A stretch of 64,000 nt of DNA, taken from NCBI RefSeq assembly GCF_029968035.1, contig NZ_JASCIQ010000009.1:124001-188000 (forward strand). Reading direction: 5' to 3'. This document shows, one piece after another, positions 45,055-53,230 of this stretch; within the stretch, counting starts at the first letter, position 1; each line of letters opens with the position of its first letter. The position numbers were made by a program, and so were the translations under genes. Source of the DNA: Streptomyces cavernicola (GTDB lineage: Bacteria > Actinomycetota > Actinomycetes > Streptomycetales > Streptomycetaceae). The notes beneath the pieces are model-generated. The model did not search any database. It was not told the DNA's origin and saw only the letters and a list, made by a program, of their open reading frames with translations.

Positions 45055-46478
45055 CCCCCGACCCCACGCGAACGCACCGGCCGGACGCCCCCGACGACAG
45101 GTCCCCGTCCGACGGGCCTCCCTCCGAAAGGTCCCCTTCCGACAGGTCCCCTTTCGACCCGTCCGCCGAGGCCGCCCGCGCGACCGCGGCGATCCTCCAC
45201 GACACGCTGCACGGCGAGGCCCGCGGCGTCGTCGTGGACTCGCCCCCGGGCGCAGGCAAGTCCACGCTGGTGGTGAACGCCGCGCTCGAACTGGCCGCAG
45301 CCGGCCGCCCGTTGATGGTCGTAGCGCAGACCAACGCGCAGGTGGACGACCTGGTCCTGCGCCTCGCCGAGAAGCAGCCCGACCTCCCCGTGGGCCGCCT
45401 GCACAGCAGCGACGCCGACCCGTACGACAAGGCGCTCGACGAGCTGGACCACGTCCGCAAGTCGACCAAGGCCGCCGACCTGGCGGGGCTCGACGTGGTG
45501 ATCTCCACGGCCGCGAAGTGGGCGCACGTCAAGAACGTCGAGCCCTGGCGGCACGCCATCGTGGACGAGGCGTACCAGATGCGTTCGGACGCGCTGCTCG
45601 CCGTCGCCGGCCTCTTCGAGCGGGCCCTGTTCGTGGGCGACCCGGGGCAGCTCGACCCGTTCTCGATCGTCGGCAGCGAGCAGTGGGCCGGGCTTTCGTA
45701 CGACCCGTCGGCGAGCGCCGTGTCCACGCTGCTCGCACACAACCCGACGCTGCCGCAGCACCGCCTGCCGGTGTCCTGGCGGCTGCCCGCCTCGGCCGCG
45801 CCGCTGGTCAGCGACGCGTTCTATCCGTACACACGGTTCCGCTCCGGCACGGACCACGGGGACCGGAGCCTGTCGTTCGGCGTGCCCTCGGACGGAAGCG
45901 GACCGGACCGCGTCCTGGACGAGGCGGCGGCCTCCGGCTGGGGCCTGCTCGAACTGCCCGCCCGGCACACTCCGCGCACGGACCCTGAAGCGGTACGGGC
46001 GGTCGCCGAGGTCGTCCGCCGCCTCCTGGACCGGGGCGGCGCCACCGTCAGCGAGCGCTCCCCCGACCCGGCACCGCTCACCGCCGACCGCATCGCCGTC
46101 GGCACCGCCCACCGCGACCAGGCGGCTGCGGTCCGCGCCGCCCTCGCCGAGCTGGCGGTCACGGGCGTCACGGTGGACACCGCCAACCGGCTGCAGGGCC
46201 GGGAGTACGACGTGACGGTCGTGCTTCACCCGCTGTCCGGGCGCCCCGACGCCACCGCGTTCCACCTGGAGACGGGCCGCCTGTGCGTGCTCGCGTCCCG
46301 GCACCGGCAGGCGTGCATCGTGGTGTGCCGCGCGGGCGTCGCCGAGCTCCTGGACGAGCACCCGTCCACCGAACCGGTGCAGCTGGGCGTCACGGTGAAG
46401 TTCCCGGACGGCTGGGAGGCCAACCACGCGGTCCTCTCCCACCTGGCCGAGCACCGGGTGCCGTACCGCCCGCAGTGA
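45051..46478 (+). CDS. Superfamily 1 (Upf1-like) DNA/RNA helicase
   Basis: ATPase of 475 residues from GTG 45051. A Ser/Pro/Asp repeat tail (residues ~10-37) precedes the core. Walker A is DSPPGAGKST (K70), motif Ia is VVAQTNAQVDDLVLRLAE, Walker B is IVDEAYQM (D172-E173) and motif III is LFVGDPGQLDPF. In RecA domain 2, QHRLPVSWRLP, TVDTANRLQGREYDVTVVLHPLSG and CVLASRHRQACIVVCR give motifs IV-VI, although the GREYDVTV motif V and SRHRQ motif VI are variant. It is compact, lacking large insertions. It closes an overlapping operon with a Cas4-like nuclease and an unknown protein, so all three probably act together. Confidence 0.87.
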   Translation: MTPDPTRTHRPDAPDDRSPSDGPPSERSPSDRSPFDPSAEAARATAAILHDTLHGEARGVVVDSPPGAGKSTLVVNAALELAAAGRPLMVVAQTNAQVDDLVLRLAEKQPDLPVGRLHSSDADPYDKALDELDHVRKSTKAADLAGLDVVISTAAKWAHVKNVEPWRHAIVDEAYQMRSDALLAVAGLFERALFVGDPGQLDPFSIVGSEQWAGLSYDPSASAVSTLLAHNPTLPQHRLPVSWRLPASAAPLVSDAFYPYTRFRSGTDHGDRSLSFGVPSDGSGPDRVLDEAAASGWGLLELPARHTPRTDPEAVRAVAEVVRRLLDRGGATVSERSPDPAPLTADRIAVGTAHRDQAAAVRAALAELAVTGVTVDTANRLQGREYDVTVVLHPLSGRPDATAFHLETGRLCVLASRHRQACIVVCRAGVAELLDEHPSTEPVQLGVTVKFPDGWEANHAVLSHLAEHRVPYRPQ

Positions 46479-46617
46479 ACGGGTGCGCGAGCCGCTCGAA
46501 CAAGGCGGTCTTGCGGACGGCTGGACAATGGAAGACGGCCCGGTGGACCAGCCGGGACCGAAGCACACGCTGCACATACCCGCAGTGAGCACACGCACGT
46601 AAGCACAGGAGGCAGGC

Positions 46618-46959
46618 ATGGCGGAGCCCGAGCGGACACAGGCGCGGCTGCGACCGGCACCGCTGCTGTTCGAGCCGACGGATGCCGCCGCAGACCCGGA
46701 GCACTTCTTCGACCTGGAGTCGATCGAGGACCCGCGCGAGCTGCTGTCGCGGGCCACGGAGCTGACGCTCGCGTTCCGCACGGCCACCGACCGCTCGGTG
46801 GAGTTCCAGGCGATCGCGGCGGCCCAGCTCGCCGACCCCGGCCGATTCGACCGGCTGACGACGGCGGCGATCGCCGAGCGCGCGGACTGGACCGAGGACT
46901 ACGCGAAGAAGATGGTCGAGTTCGGCAGAGAGCTCCTGCGCTCCGGCTCCCAGCAGTGA
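46618..46959 (+). CDS. Small acidic protein of unknown function
   Basis: Soluble protein of 113 residues from ATG 46618, with AGGAGG 9 nt upstream. It is mainly helical by composition (HFFDLESIEDPRELLSRATELTLAF, AAIAERADWTEDYAKKMVEFG). No signal peptide, membrane segment or recognised motif is seen. It lies 139 nt after the helicase gene in the same direction and could be read from the same transcript. No function is assigned. Confidence 0.7.
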   Translation: MAEPERTQARLRPAPLLFEPTDAAADPEHFFDLESIEDPRELLSRATELTLAFRTATDRSVEFQAIAAAQLADPGRFDRLTTAAIAERADWTEDYAKKMVEFGRELLRSGSQQ

Positions 46960-47178
46960 CCGGCCGGAGCCACCGGAGCCGCCAGAGCCCCCGGAGCCAG
47001 CGGAGTCTCTGGGCCGCCTGACGGCTGAACACCGGTCCGCGGCAGGGGAGTTCATGTGCCGCCGCACAAGACCGGCTGGCATATGCCGCCGGGCAAGATA
47101 CTCCATACCGCCCCGACCTGTCCCCGTTTCCGGTAACCCACAGAATCTGACCGGTTGCTCCCGGTAGACCTGTGCGTC

Positions 47179-47853
47179 ATGAGCGCACGGCAGACCCACC
47201 CCAGCGAACCCGCCCCCGCCCCCGCCTCCCGCCCGAAGCCCCCGGCGACCACGGCCGCCCCCGCCCACCCGCCTGCCCTGGACCACGCCACCGTGGTCAC
47301 CGCCGACGGCGCGAGCTGGCTCGCCTCCGCGTCCACGCACCCGCGCAGCACCCTCGCGCTCTGGGAGTCCCACCCGCAGGCCCCCCTCGTCCTGCCCTGC
47401 GGCTCCGCCTTCGACGTGGTGAGCGTGGACGCCGTCTTCGGCCGGCGCATCCTCGACCGGCTGTGGGAGGAGGGCCCCGGCTCCGGCCCGGTCGCCGCCC
47501 ACCGCGGCCGGATGCTGATCTTCGCCGCCCCCGGCACCGCCCACCGCCTGCCGTCCCTGCTCGCCTGGGAGGAGTGGAGCCCGGCCGTGCCGGCCCCGCT
47601 GTGCCACGGCGCCGGCGACGCGGTGACCGTCCCGCCGCTCGTCGCACCCGACGAGGACGTCCCCGCGGAACGGCTCGGCTCCCGCTGGCTGGTCGCCCCC
47701 GACACCCGCGATCCGTGGCTCCCGGGACCCGAGGCACTGCTCTGGGCGAGCGTCCGTGTGGCCCGCGCGATGGCCGGTGCGGCGGTCCGCGTATCGATTT
47801 TTCCTCCGGCGGATCGTGATGTTAAGGTCTACGACGTCAGCAGGCGCCGCTAG
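47179..47853 (+). CDS. Primase/polymerase-N-like protein of unknown function; stop codon lies inside tRNA-Lys
   Basis: Protein of 224 residues. After a Pro/Ala-rich N-terminus come WLASASTHPRSTLALWE, LPCGSAFDVVSVDAVFGRRIL, GPVAAHRGRMLIFAAPGTAHRLPSLLAWEEW and PLCHGAGDAVTVPPL, a pattern I associate with streptomycete proteins resembling the N-terminal domain of bifunctional DNA primase/polymerases. No catalytic acidic pair can be assigned, so activity is doubtful. ATG 47179 is the likely start. The last codons and the TAG stop (47851-47853) overlap the first 10 nt of the tRNA-Lys gene. Processing of the tRNA would cut this mRNA at its stop codon. A similar motif set is seen in the protein at 39222. 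Confidence 0.7.
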   Translation: MSARQTHPSEPAPAPASRPKPPATTAAPAHPPALDHATVVTADGASWLASASTHPRSTLALWESHPQAPLVLPCGSAFDVVSVDAVFGRRILDRLWEEGPGSGPVAAHRGRMLIFAAPGTAHRLPSLLAWEEWSPAVPAPLCHGAGDAVTVPPLVAPDEDVPAERLGSRWLVAPDTRDPWLPGPEALLWASVRVARAMAGAAVRVSIFPPADRDVKVYDVSRRR

Positions 47854-47917
47854 CTCAGTTGGTTAGAGCAGCTGACTCTTAATCAGCGGGTCCGGGGTTC
47901 GAGTCCCTGGCGGCGCA
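47844..47917 (+). tRNA. tRNA-Lys (CTT anticodon), copy 1
   Basis: A perfect cloverleaf of 74 nt: acceptor GCGCCGC / GCGGCGC, D-arm GCTCAGTTGGTTAGAGC, anticodon arm GCTGA-CTCTTAA-TCAGC with CTT at 47878-47880, T-arm with GGTTCGAGTCC. It is identical to the copy at 62107-62180, including the 7 bases upstream. No CCA is encoded. Confidence 0.97.
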
Positions 47918-47925
47918 CGTTGTCG

Positions 47926-47968
47926 TTGGCGGGTCACCTTCGCAGAAAGCGCGAAGATGACCCGCCAA
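47926..47968 (+). terminator. Stem-loop just after tRNA-Lys copy 1
   Basis: An 11-bp perfect inverted repeat (TTGGCGGGTCA, 47926-47936, and TGACCCGCCAA, 47958-47968), with further pairing of CTTCGC/GCGAAG inside. Probably the first of two terminators or a 3' processing element. Confidence 0.7.
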
Positions 47969-48031
47969 CTTCGTTATTGCGCGGCTTCGCCGCGCGAGTG
48001 GGGGCTCCGCCACCCACACCCCCGCCACATC

Positions 48032-48061
48032 GAAAGCCCCTCGCGAAAGCGAGGGGCTTTC
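48032..48061. terminator. Second hairpin between tRNA-Lys and the protease gene
   Basis: A 13-bp perfect inverted repeat (GAAAGCCCCTCGC / GCGAGGGGCTTTC) closed by GAAA, able to stop transcription from both sides. The same hairpin type follows the second tRNA-Lys. Confidence 0.88.
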
Positions 48062-48088
48062 TTCGTACGCACCCACCGGACGGGAGGC

Positions 48089-49342
48089 CTACGGCGTGAT
48101 CCGGACCGTCCAAGCCCCCGAGCGGGACCGGTCGAGGACCTCCACGCTCAGCGACTCCCCCGGCACCGTGAAGCGCTCACCCAGCTTGACCGGGGCGTCC
48201 GCCAGCGGCGGGTAGACCGAATCGTCCCAGCAGGCCTCGGACTCCGGGTGGGCGTCGATCACCTCGACCGGGCCCGCGCCGGAAGCCGGCTCGTTGCGGA
48301 CCCGGTAGACGAGCACGCCCTCGGTGCACGTCGTCCGGTCGTTGCCGGTCGAGCTGCGGGCCTCGATGGCGATCGCCGAGTCCCGCCCCGTGCGTACGAC
48401 CGCGAGGCGGGTGCCGCCGGTGCGGCCCTTCGGGACGGCGGAGGCCAGCGGCTCCAGGGTGACCAGGCGGTCGTCGTCGCCCTGGACGCAGCGCACCTGC
48501 TTCTCGTCGAGCCAGCCCAGCTTCCACTTGTGCCAGCCGAACAGATCGGGCGCGAGGCCGAACTGGCTGCCCATCACGTCCCAGTCGCCGACATGCGTGT
48601 CCCAGTCTCCCTTGCCCTCCGACGGCCGGTGATAGAGGTCCGGCAGGTCGAAGACATGGCCCGTCTCGTGGGCCAGGACGTGCCGGTCCGGCGGGTGCTG
48701 CTCGAAGACCGTGACGACCCGGCGGATGTCGGTGTTGTCGGCATGCAGCGGCCGGTCGAAGTTCACGACCTTCGTGGCGTCCGAGTCGACGCCGGGCGCG
48801 GTCGGATCGGCCACGAAGTAGACGACGTCGTACCGGCTGAAGTCCACCTTCGGGTCGGCGGCCGCGAGGGCGTCGTGGAGGTAGGCGCTCCGGTCGGCCG
48901 GGGCCCAGTCGCGCGCTATGGCGTACGCGTCGGAACTGCGGGGCATCTCGGTCCACTCGAGCTGCGGATGCGCGTTCAGGGTGAAGCGGCCGTAGGAGGC
49001 GCGCTCGAAGAAGCGGCTGGTGGCCGGGAAGTGGTCGGCGGCCAGCTCCTCCGGGTCGACCGCCGGCCGGGAGTCCGGGAAGGACAGGAAGACCATGACG
49101 GCGTCGAGGTCTCGCTCGGGCTTGGGATAGGCGGTGTTCCAGGTGTCCAGGCCCTCCGAGTGGTGCACGGGCGTGCGCTCCAGAGCGCAGGGATTCACAT
49201 GGGGCTCGGCGCTCGCCGGGCCCGCCACCAGGGACATCGCGGCCAGCGCGGCGAGCGAGGTGAGGACGGACGCGACGCTGCGCGCACGGGGCGACAGCCC
49301 CCCTTCACGAGGGTGATCTCCGAGGGGGCGCTGACGCGGCAC
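48089..49342 (-). CDS. Secreted M6-family-like zinc metalloprotease
   Basis: Secreted protease of 417 residues. GTG 49342 is chosen because GGAGG lies 6 nt upstream; the in-frame ATG at 49465 would add 41 residues before the signal peptide. The signal is ARSVASVLTSLAALAAMSLVAGPASA. The zinc site is H225-E-x-x-H229 in LAHETGHVFDLPDLYH, with WDVMGSQFG as the downstream Met-containing turn, as in M6 (immune inhibitor A-like) and related peptidases. The C-terminal ~150 residues are a beta-rich domain with two cysteines that probably bind substrate. The substrate is unknown. It converges on the tRNA-Lys region. Confidence 0.87.
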   Translation of the reverse strand: MPRQRPLGDHPREGGLSPRARSVASVLTSLAALAAMSLVAGPASAEPHVNPCALERTPVHHSEGLDTWNTAYPKPERDLDAVMVFLSFPDSRPAVDPEELAADHFPATSRFFERASYGRFTLNAHPQLEWTEMPRSSDAYAIARDWAPADRSAYLHDALAAADPKVDFSRYDVVYFVADPTAPGVDSDATKVVNFDRPLHADNTDIRRVVTVFEQHPPDRHVLAHETGHVFDLPDLYHRPSEGKGDWDTHVGDWDVMGSQFGLAPDLFGWHKWKLGWLDEKQVRCVQGDDDRLVTLEPLASAVPKGRTGGTRLAVVRTGRDSAIAIEARSSTGNDRTTCTEGVLVYRVRNEPASGAGPVEVIDAHPESEACWDDSVYPPLADAPVKLGERFTVPGESLSVEVLDRSRSGAWTVRITP

Positions 49343-49891
49343 GTCGACCTCCGGGTGGGACGGCGGAACACCCCACCCAGACTGTGATGATTTGTTGATG
49401 TTCGCCCTGTTCTGGTGCCCCAGTCGGGTGGACGGGCCCACCGGAGCCCGCTCATTTGCCGTCACAGTGCGTGATCAAGTGGGCCGGAGAGCGGTCGGTT
49501 CGCATCAGTGGATCTCAGAACCGGACCGGTTCGCGCAGAAGCGATCGGGCGTCAACAGGCCTACCCCGCAAGGGAATCCGGAACATCCCCCTCCGGACGC
49601 CTGGATACCGTGGCGGAGCTGGAACAGCGCTCCGACCAGCCTCTATGATCGGCACACTTTCCGGCCGACCCGGGCCGTGCCGTTCGGATCTTGCCGGGGT
49701 CGCGGGGCCGGCACGCAACCCACGCACTCGGCTGCGGTCGAACAGGGGGGGACCTCGCAGCGCTGCCGTCGGTGCCGACGCTCCGAACGGACAGTGACCG
49801 CCCGACCGGATCCGGCCAGATCCGGCCAGATCCGAACGGCACGACCCCGGCCCGACCTGTACGAGAACCAACTGCCCTGCGGGAGCGAGCG
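49343..49891 (+). promoter_or_regulatory. Long regulatory gap upstream of the PAS-GGDEF-EAL gene
   Basis: This 549-bp gap between divergent genes holds no convincing gene. TCAC-AGTGC-GTGA at 49462-49474 resembles the BldD operator pattern TNAC-N5-GTNA. The 10-bp unit GATCCGGCCA is tandemly repeated at about 49811-49835. Both are near the cdgA-like gene, whose S. coelicolor counterpart is a known BldD target. Confidence 0.4.
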
Positions 49892-51823
49892 GTGAGCGGA
49901 ACGTCCGAAGGGCCGGCACCCACGGCGACGGCGGCCACGCGAGCCGCACAGCCGACCGGCACAGCACCTCAGAGCGTCACGGAACACCACAGCCCGACGA
50001 GCCCGCCGCCGACGACGGCGCCGCAGGACATCACCGTGCACCACTCCCCGACGGCCGTCGGACACCCCGCCACCCCGCCGGGCGTCGAGCGGCGCGCCGA
50101 CGCCGAGCTGCGGGACTACCGCGCCGCCTTCAACGCCGCCCACCTCGCGCTGGCCGTCGTCGACCGCGACGGCCTGGTCAGCCGGGCCAACGACGCGCTC
50201 GGCGCCCTCGTCGGCACCCCGGCGCCCGAGCTCACCGGCCAGGTCGCCGCCGACCTCGTCGACCTCGCCTCCGACAGCCGTACGTGGCACACGTACCGCG
50301 AAGTGCTGCGTGGGCGGCAGGCAACGCTGCGGTGCACGCGACGGCTCAAGCACCCCGCCGGGCACAGCATGTGGGCGCAGGTGACCGTGGAGCCGATGCC
50401 GGACTGCGGCGGGGTGCTGCTCGCGGTCGCCGACATCAGCGCGCGCCGCGAACTCCAGGCGCGGCTGCGGCACGTCACGATGCACGACCCGGTGACGCGG
50501 CTGCCCAACCGGACGCTGTTCTTCGAGCGGCTCTCCGCGGCCCTCGAAGCGGCCTCGTACGAGGGGAGCGGGACCGGGCGGATCGGGCTCTGCTATCTGG
50601 ACCTCGACGGGTTCAAGGCCGTCAACGACACCCTCGGGCACCGCACCGGCGACCGGCTGCTCGCGGCCGTGGCCGGGCGGCTCACGGGCTGTGCGGACCG
50701 GTCCGCGTACGGCAGGAGCGGTGCGCCGCTGGTGGCGCGGCTCGGCGGGGACGAGTTCGCGCTGCTCGTGGAGGACTCCACCGGCACGGATCAGCTCGCC
50801 GAGCTCGCCGAGCAGGTGCTGCACGCGCTGCAGGAGCCCTTCGACCTGTCGGGCCAGCGGCTCTCGCTCTCCGCGTCCATCGGGGTGGTGGAGCGGCGCG
50901 CGGCCGGCACGGGGGCGACGGCCCTGATGCAGGCCGCCGACACCACGCTGTACTGGGCGAAGGAGGACGGCAAGGCCCGCTGGACGCTCTTCGACCCGGA
51001 GCGCAACGCGCACCGGATGACCCGCCAGGCCCTGTCGTCCACGCTGCGGCCGGCCGTCGAGCGGGGTGAATTCGCCCTGGAGTACCAGCCGTTGGTGGGG
51101 CTCGCGGACGGGGCGCTGCGCGGGGTGGAGGCGCTGGTGCGCTGGCACCACCCGCAATTCGGCATGTTGCCGCCGAATCGGTTCATCACACTGGCCGAGG
51201 AGGACGGCTCGATCGTGCAGCTCGGGCGGTGGGTGCTCCGCACCGCCTGCCGGCAGGCCAGGCGCTGGCAGCTGGAGCGCCCGGACCTGCCGCCGGTCTT
51301 CGTGAGCGTCAACGTGGCGGTGCGCCAGGTGTGGGACTCCGACCTGGTCGCCGACGTCGCCGAGATCCTCGACGAGACCGGGCTCGCCCCGGAGCTCCTG
51401 CAGTTGGAGCTCACCGAGTCCGCCGTGATGGGCTCGGCGGGGCGGCCGCTGCAGGCCCTGCAGGAGCTCAGCGACATGGGCGTGCATATCGCCATCGACG
51501 ACTTCGGCACCGGCTACTCCAACCTCGCCTATCTGAGCCGGCTCCCCGTCTCCGTACTGAAGCTGGACGGTTCGTTCGTCCGCGGTTTCCAGTACGAGAC
51601 GGGCGACGGGCGCGGGCACGCGAACCCCGCCGACGAGACCATCGTCGAGGCGCTCGTGCAGCTCGCCCACAAGCTGGGGCTCACCGTCACGGCGGAGTGC
51701 GTGGAGACCGCCGAGCAGGCGACGCGGCTCCGCCGGATCGGCTGCGACACCGGGCAGGGCTGGCTCTACTCGCGGGCGGTGCCGCCGGAGCGGATCGCGG
51801 CGCTGCGGGCGGCGGCTCCTTAG
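49892..51823 (+). CDS. cdgA: PAS-GGDEF-EAL c-di-GMP protein (CdgA-like)
   Basis: Protein of 643 residues from GTG 49892, after GGGAG. A disordered Thr/Pro/His-rich N-terminus (~70 residues) precedes a PAS domain (~75-185; AAFNAAHLALAVVDRDGLVSRAND). The GGDEF domain (~190-350) has an intact active site RLGGDEFALL at about residue 285. The EAL domain (~375-640) has EALVRWHHP at 413-415 and the DDFGTGYSNLAYL metal site, so both synthesis and hydrolysis of c-di-GMP are possible. It is soluble, with no membrane segments. The PAS-GGDEF-EAL layout and local gene order match S. coelicolor CdgA, a developmental c-di-GMP enzyme controlled by BldD. The symbol is inferred from synteny. Confidence 0.85.
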   Translation: MSGTSEGPAPTATAATRAAQPTGTAPQSVTEHHSPTSPPPTTAPQDITVHHSPTAVGHPATPPGVERRADAELRDYRAAFNAAHLALAVVDRDGLVSRANDALGALVGTPAPELTGQVAADLVDLASDSRTWHTYREVLRGRQATLRCTRRLKHPAGHSMWAQVTVEPMPDCGGVLLAVADISARRELQARLRHVTMHDPVTRLPNRTLFFERLSAALEAASYEGSGTGRIGLCYLDLDGFKAVNDTLGHRTGDRLLAAVAGRLTGCADRSAYGRSGAPLVARLGGDEFALLVEDSTGTDQLAELAEQVLHALQEPFDLSGQRLSLSASIGVVERRAAGTGATALMQAADTTLYWAKEDGKARWTLFDPERNAHRMTRQALSSTLRPAVERGEFALEYQPLVGLADGALRGVEALVRWHHPQFGMLPPNRFITLAEEDGSIVQLGRWVLRTACRQARRWQLERPDLPPVFVSVNVAVRQVWDSDLVADVAEILDETGLAPELLQLELTESAVMGSAGRPLQALQELSDMGVHIAIDDFGTGYSNLAYLSRLPVSVLKLDGSFVRGFQYETGDGRGHANPADETIVEALVQLAHKLGLTVTAECVETAEQATRLRRIGCDTGQGWLYSRAVPPERIAALRAAAP

Positions 51824-52905
51824 AGCGTGGGCAACCGGTAGGCGTCCGCGATCAGTTCGTAGCTGCGGACGCGGGCCTCGTTGCCGTGGGCGTTGGCGGT
51901 GATCATCAACTCGTCGGCGCCGGTGCGCTTCTGCAGGTCGTCGAGGCCGGCGCGGACCTCGTCCGGGGTGCCGTGCACGACGTTCCTCACCCAGCCGTCG
52001 ACGAACTCCCGCTCCATGGCGCTGAATTCGTACGCCTCCGCCTCCTCCGGGGTCGACACCAGACCGGGCCGGCCGGTGCGCAGGCGGACCATCGACAGGG
52101 CACCGGTGAGCACCTGCCGACGGGCCTCCCGCTCCTCGTCGGCGGCGAGCGCGGCGACGCCGATCAGGGCGTACGGGGCGGAGAGGACCGCGGAGGGCCG
52201 GAACGACTCGCGGTACAGGTCGAGCGCGGGCACCGTGTTCTGCGCCGAGAAGTGGTGGGCGAAGGCGAAGGGCAGGCCGAGCAGGCCGGCGAGCCGGGCG
52301 CTGAAACCGGAGGAGCCGAGCAGCCAGATCGAGGGCCGGTCCGGGGACTGCACCCCGCCGGGCGAGGTGGCCTGTACGGGTCCCGGGACCGCGTGGATAC
52401 GGGCGTACGGGTGGCCGTCGGGGAAGTCGTCGTCCAGGAAGCGGGTCAACTCGGAGAGCTGCTCGGGGAAGTCGTCGGCGCCCTCGTTCAGCCGGTCGGT
52501 GCGGCGCAGGGCGGCGGCGGTGGCACCGTCGGTGCCGGGCGCCCGGCCGAGGCCCAGGTCGACGCGGCCCGGGGCGAGCGCCTCCAGGGTGCCGAACTGC
52601 TCGGCGATCACCAGCGGGGCGTGGTTGGGCAGCATGACGCCGCCCGAGCCGAGGCGGATGCGGGTGGTGTGGGCGGCGAGGTGGGCGAGGATCACGGCGG
52701 GGCTGCTGGAGGCGACGCCGGGCATGGAGTGGTGTTCGGCCACCCAGTAGCGGTGGAAGCCGCGGCTCTCGGCGAGCTGGGCGATCCTCGCTCCGGTGCG
52801 GAAGGCGTCCGAGGCGGTGTGGCCTGCGCCGACCGTGGCCAGGTCGAGTACGGAGAGAGGCACGGGGGCCTCGCCCTGCGGGGTGCCGTGGATTCCGTTG
52901 CTCAC
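51820..52905 (-). CDS. LLM-class (luciferase-like) flavin-dependent oxidoreductase
   Basis: Bacterial-luciferase-family monooxygenase of 361 residues from GTG 52905, with AGGAGG 8 nt upstream. Typical motifs are YWVAEHHSMPGVASSSPAVILAHLAAHT, RLGSGGVMLPNHAPLVIAEQFGTLEALAPGRVDLGLGRAPG and IWLLGSSGFSARLAGLLGLPFAFAHHF. Such enzymes use FMNH2 or F420; the RVDLGLGRAPG pattern fits the FMN-type MsnO8 group. The substrate is not deducible. It converges on the c-di-GMP gene with a 4-nt overlap of the two 3' ends, so no terminator separates them. Confidence 0.9.
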   Translation of the reverse strand: MSNGIHGTPQGEAPVPLSVLDLATVGAGHTASDAFRTGARIAQLAESRGFHRYWVAEHHSMPGVASSSPAVILAHLAAHTTRIRLGSGGVMLPNHAPLVIAEQFGTLEALAPGRVDLGLGRAPGTDGATAAALRRTDRLNEGADDFPEQLSELTRFLDDDFPDGHPYARIHAVPGPVQATSPGGVQSPDRPSIWLLGSSGFSARLAGLLGLPFAFAHHFSAQNTVPALDLYRESFRPSAVLSAPYALIGVAALAADEEREARRQVLTGALSMVRLRTGRPGLVSTPEEAEAYEFSAMEREFVDGWVRNVVHGTPDEVRAGLDDLQKRTGADELMITANAHGNEARVRSYELIADAYRLPTL

Positions 52906-53230
52906 CGGGGTGCCTCCTGATGTACGTACTCGGGTGTGCACCCGGCGCTAACAGGAGACGGCCTCCGCTTTATTCCCCACCCCGCCCCTTCCGAACTGGG
53001 GCTCCGCCCCAGACCCCGCTCCTCAAACGCCGGAGGGGCTGGATTTGGGCGGCGATACGTGCCCCGATAGGGGCGCGGGGAACTGCGCGAGCAGCCACGA
53101 CGGCGCGGCAGCCGAACGACGGCCGGGGAACGGGGCGCAGCCCCGAAGCGGGGTCCAGGGGCGGAGCCCCCGGGGCCGACCGCAGGTCTTTGGGGAAGGG
53201 GCGGGGAGGGGAAAAGCAGGCCCCGCAGGG
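52906..53230. repeat. 325-bp gap with dispersed intergenic elements
   Basis: No gene is supported. The gap includes CTCAAACGCCGGAGGGGCTG at 53022-53041, GGGCGCGGGGAACTGCGCGA at 53071-53090 with AGCAGCCACGACGG tail, and GGGGCGCAGCCCCGAAGC-type inverted repeats. The same elements occur in the gap after bglC. Confidence 0.72.
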
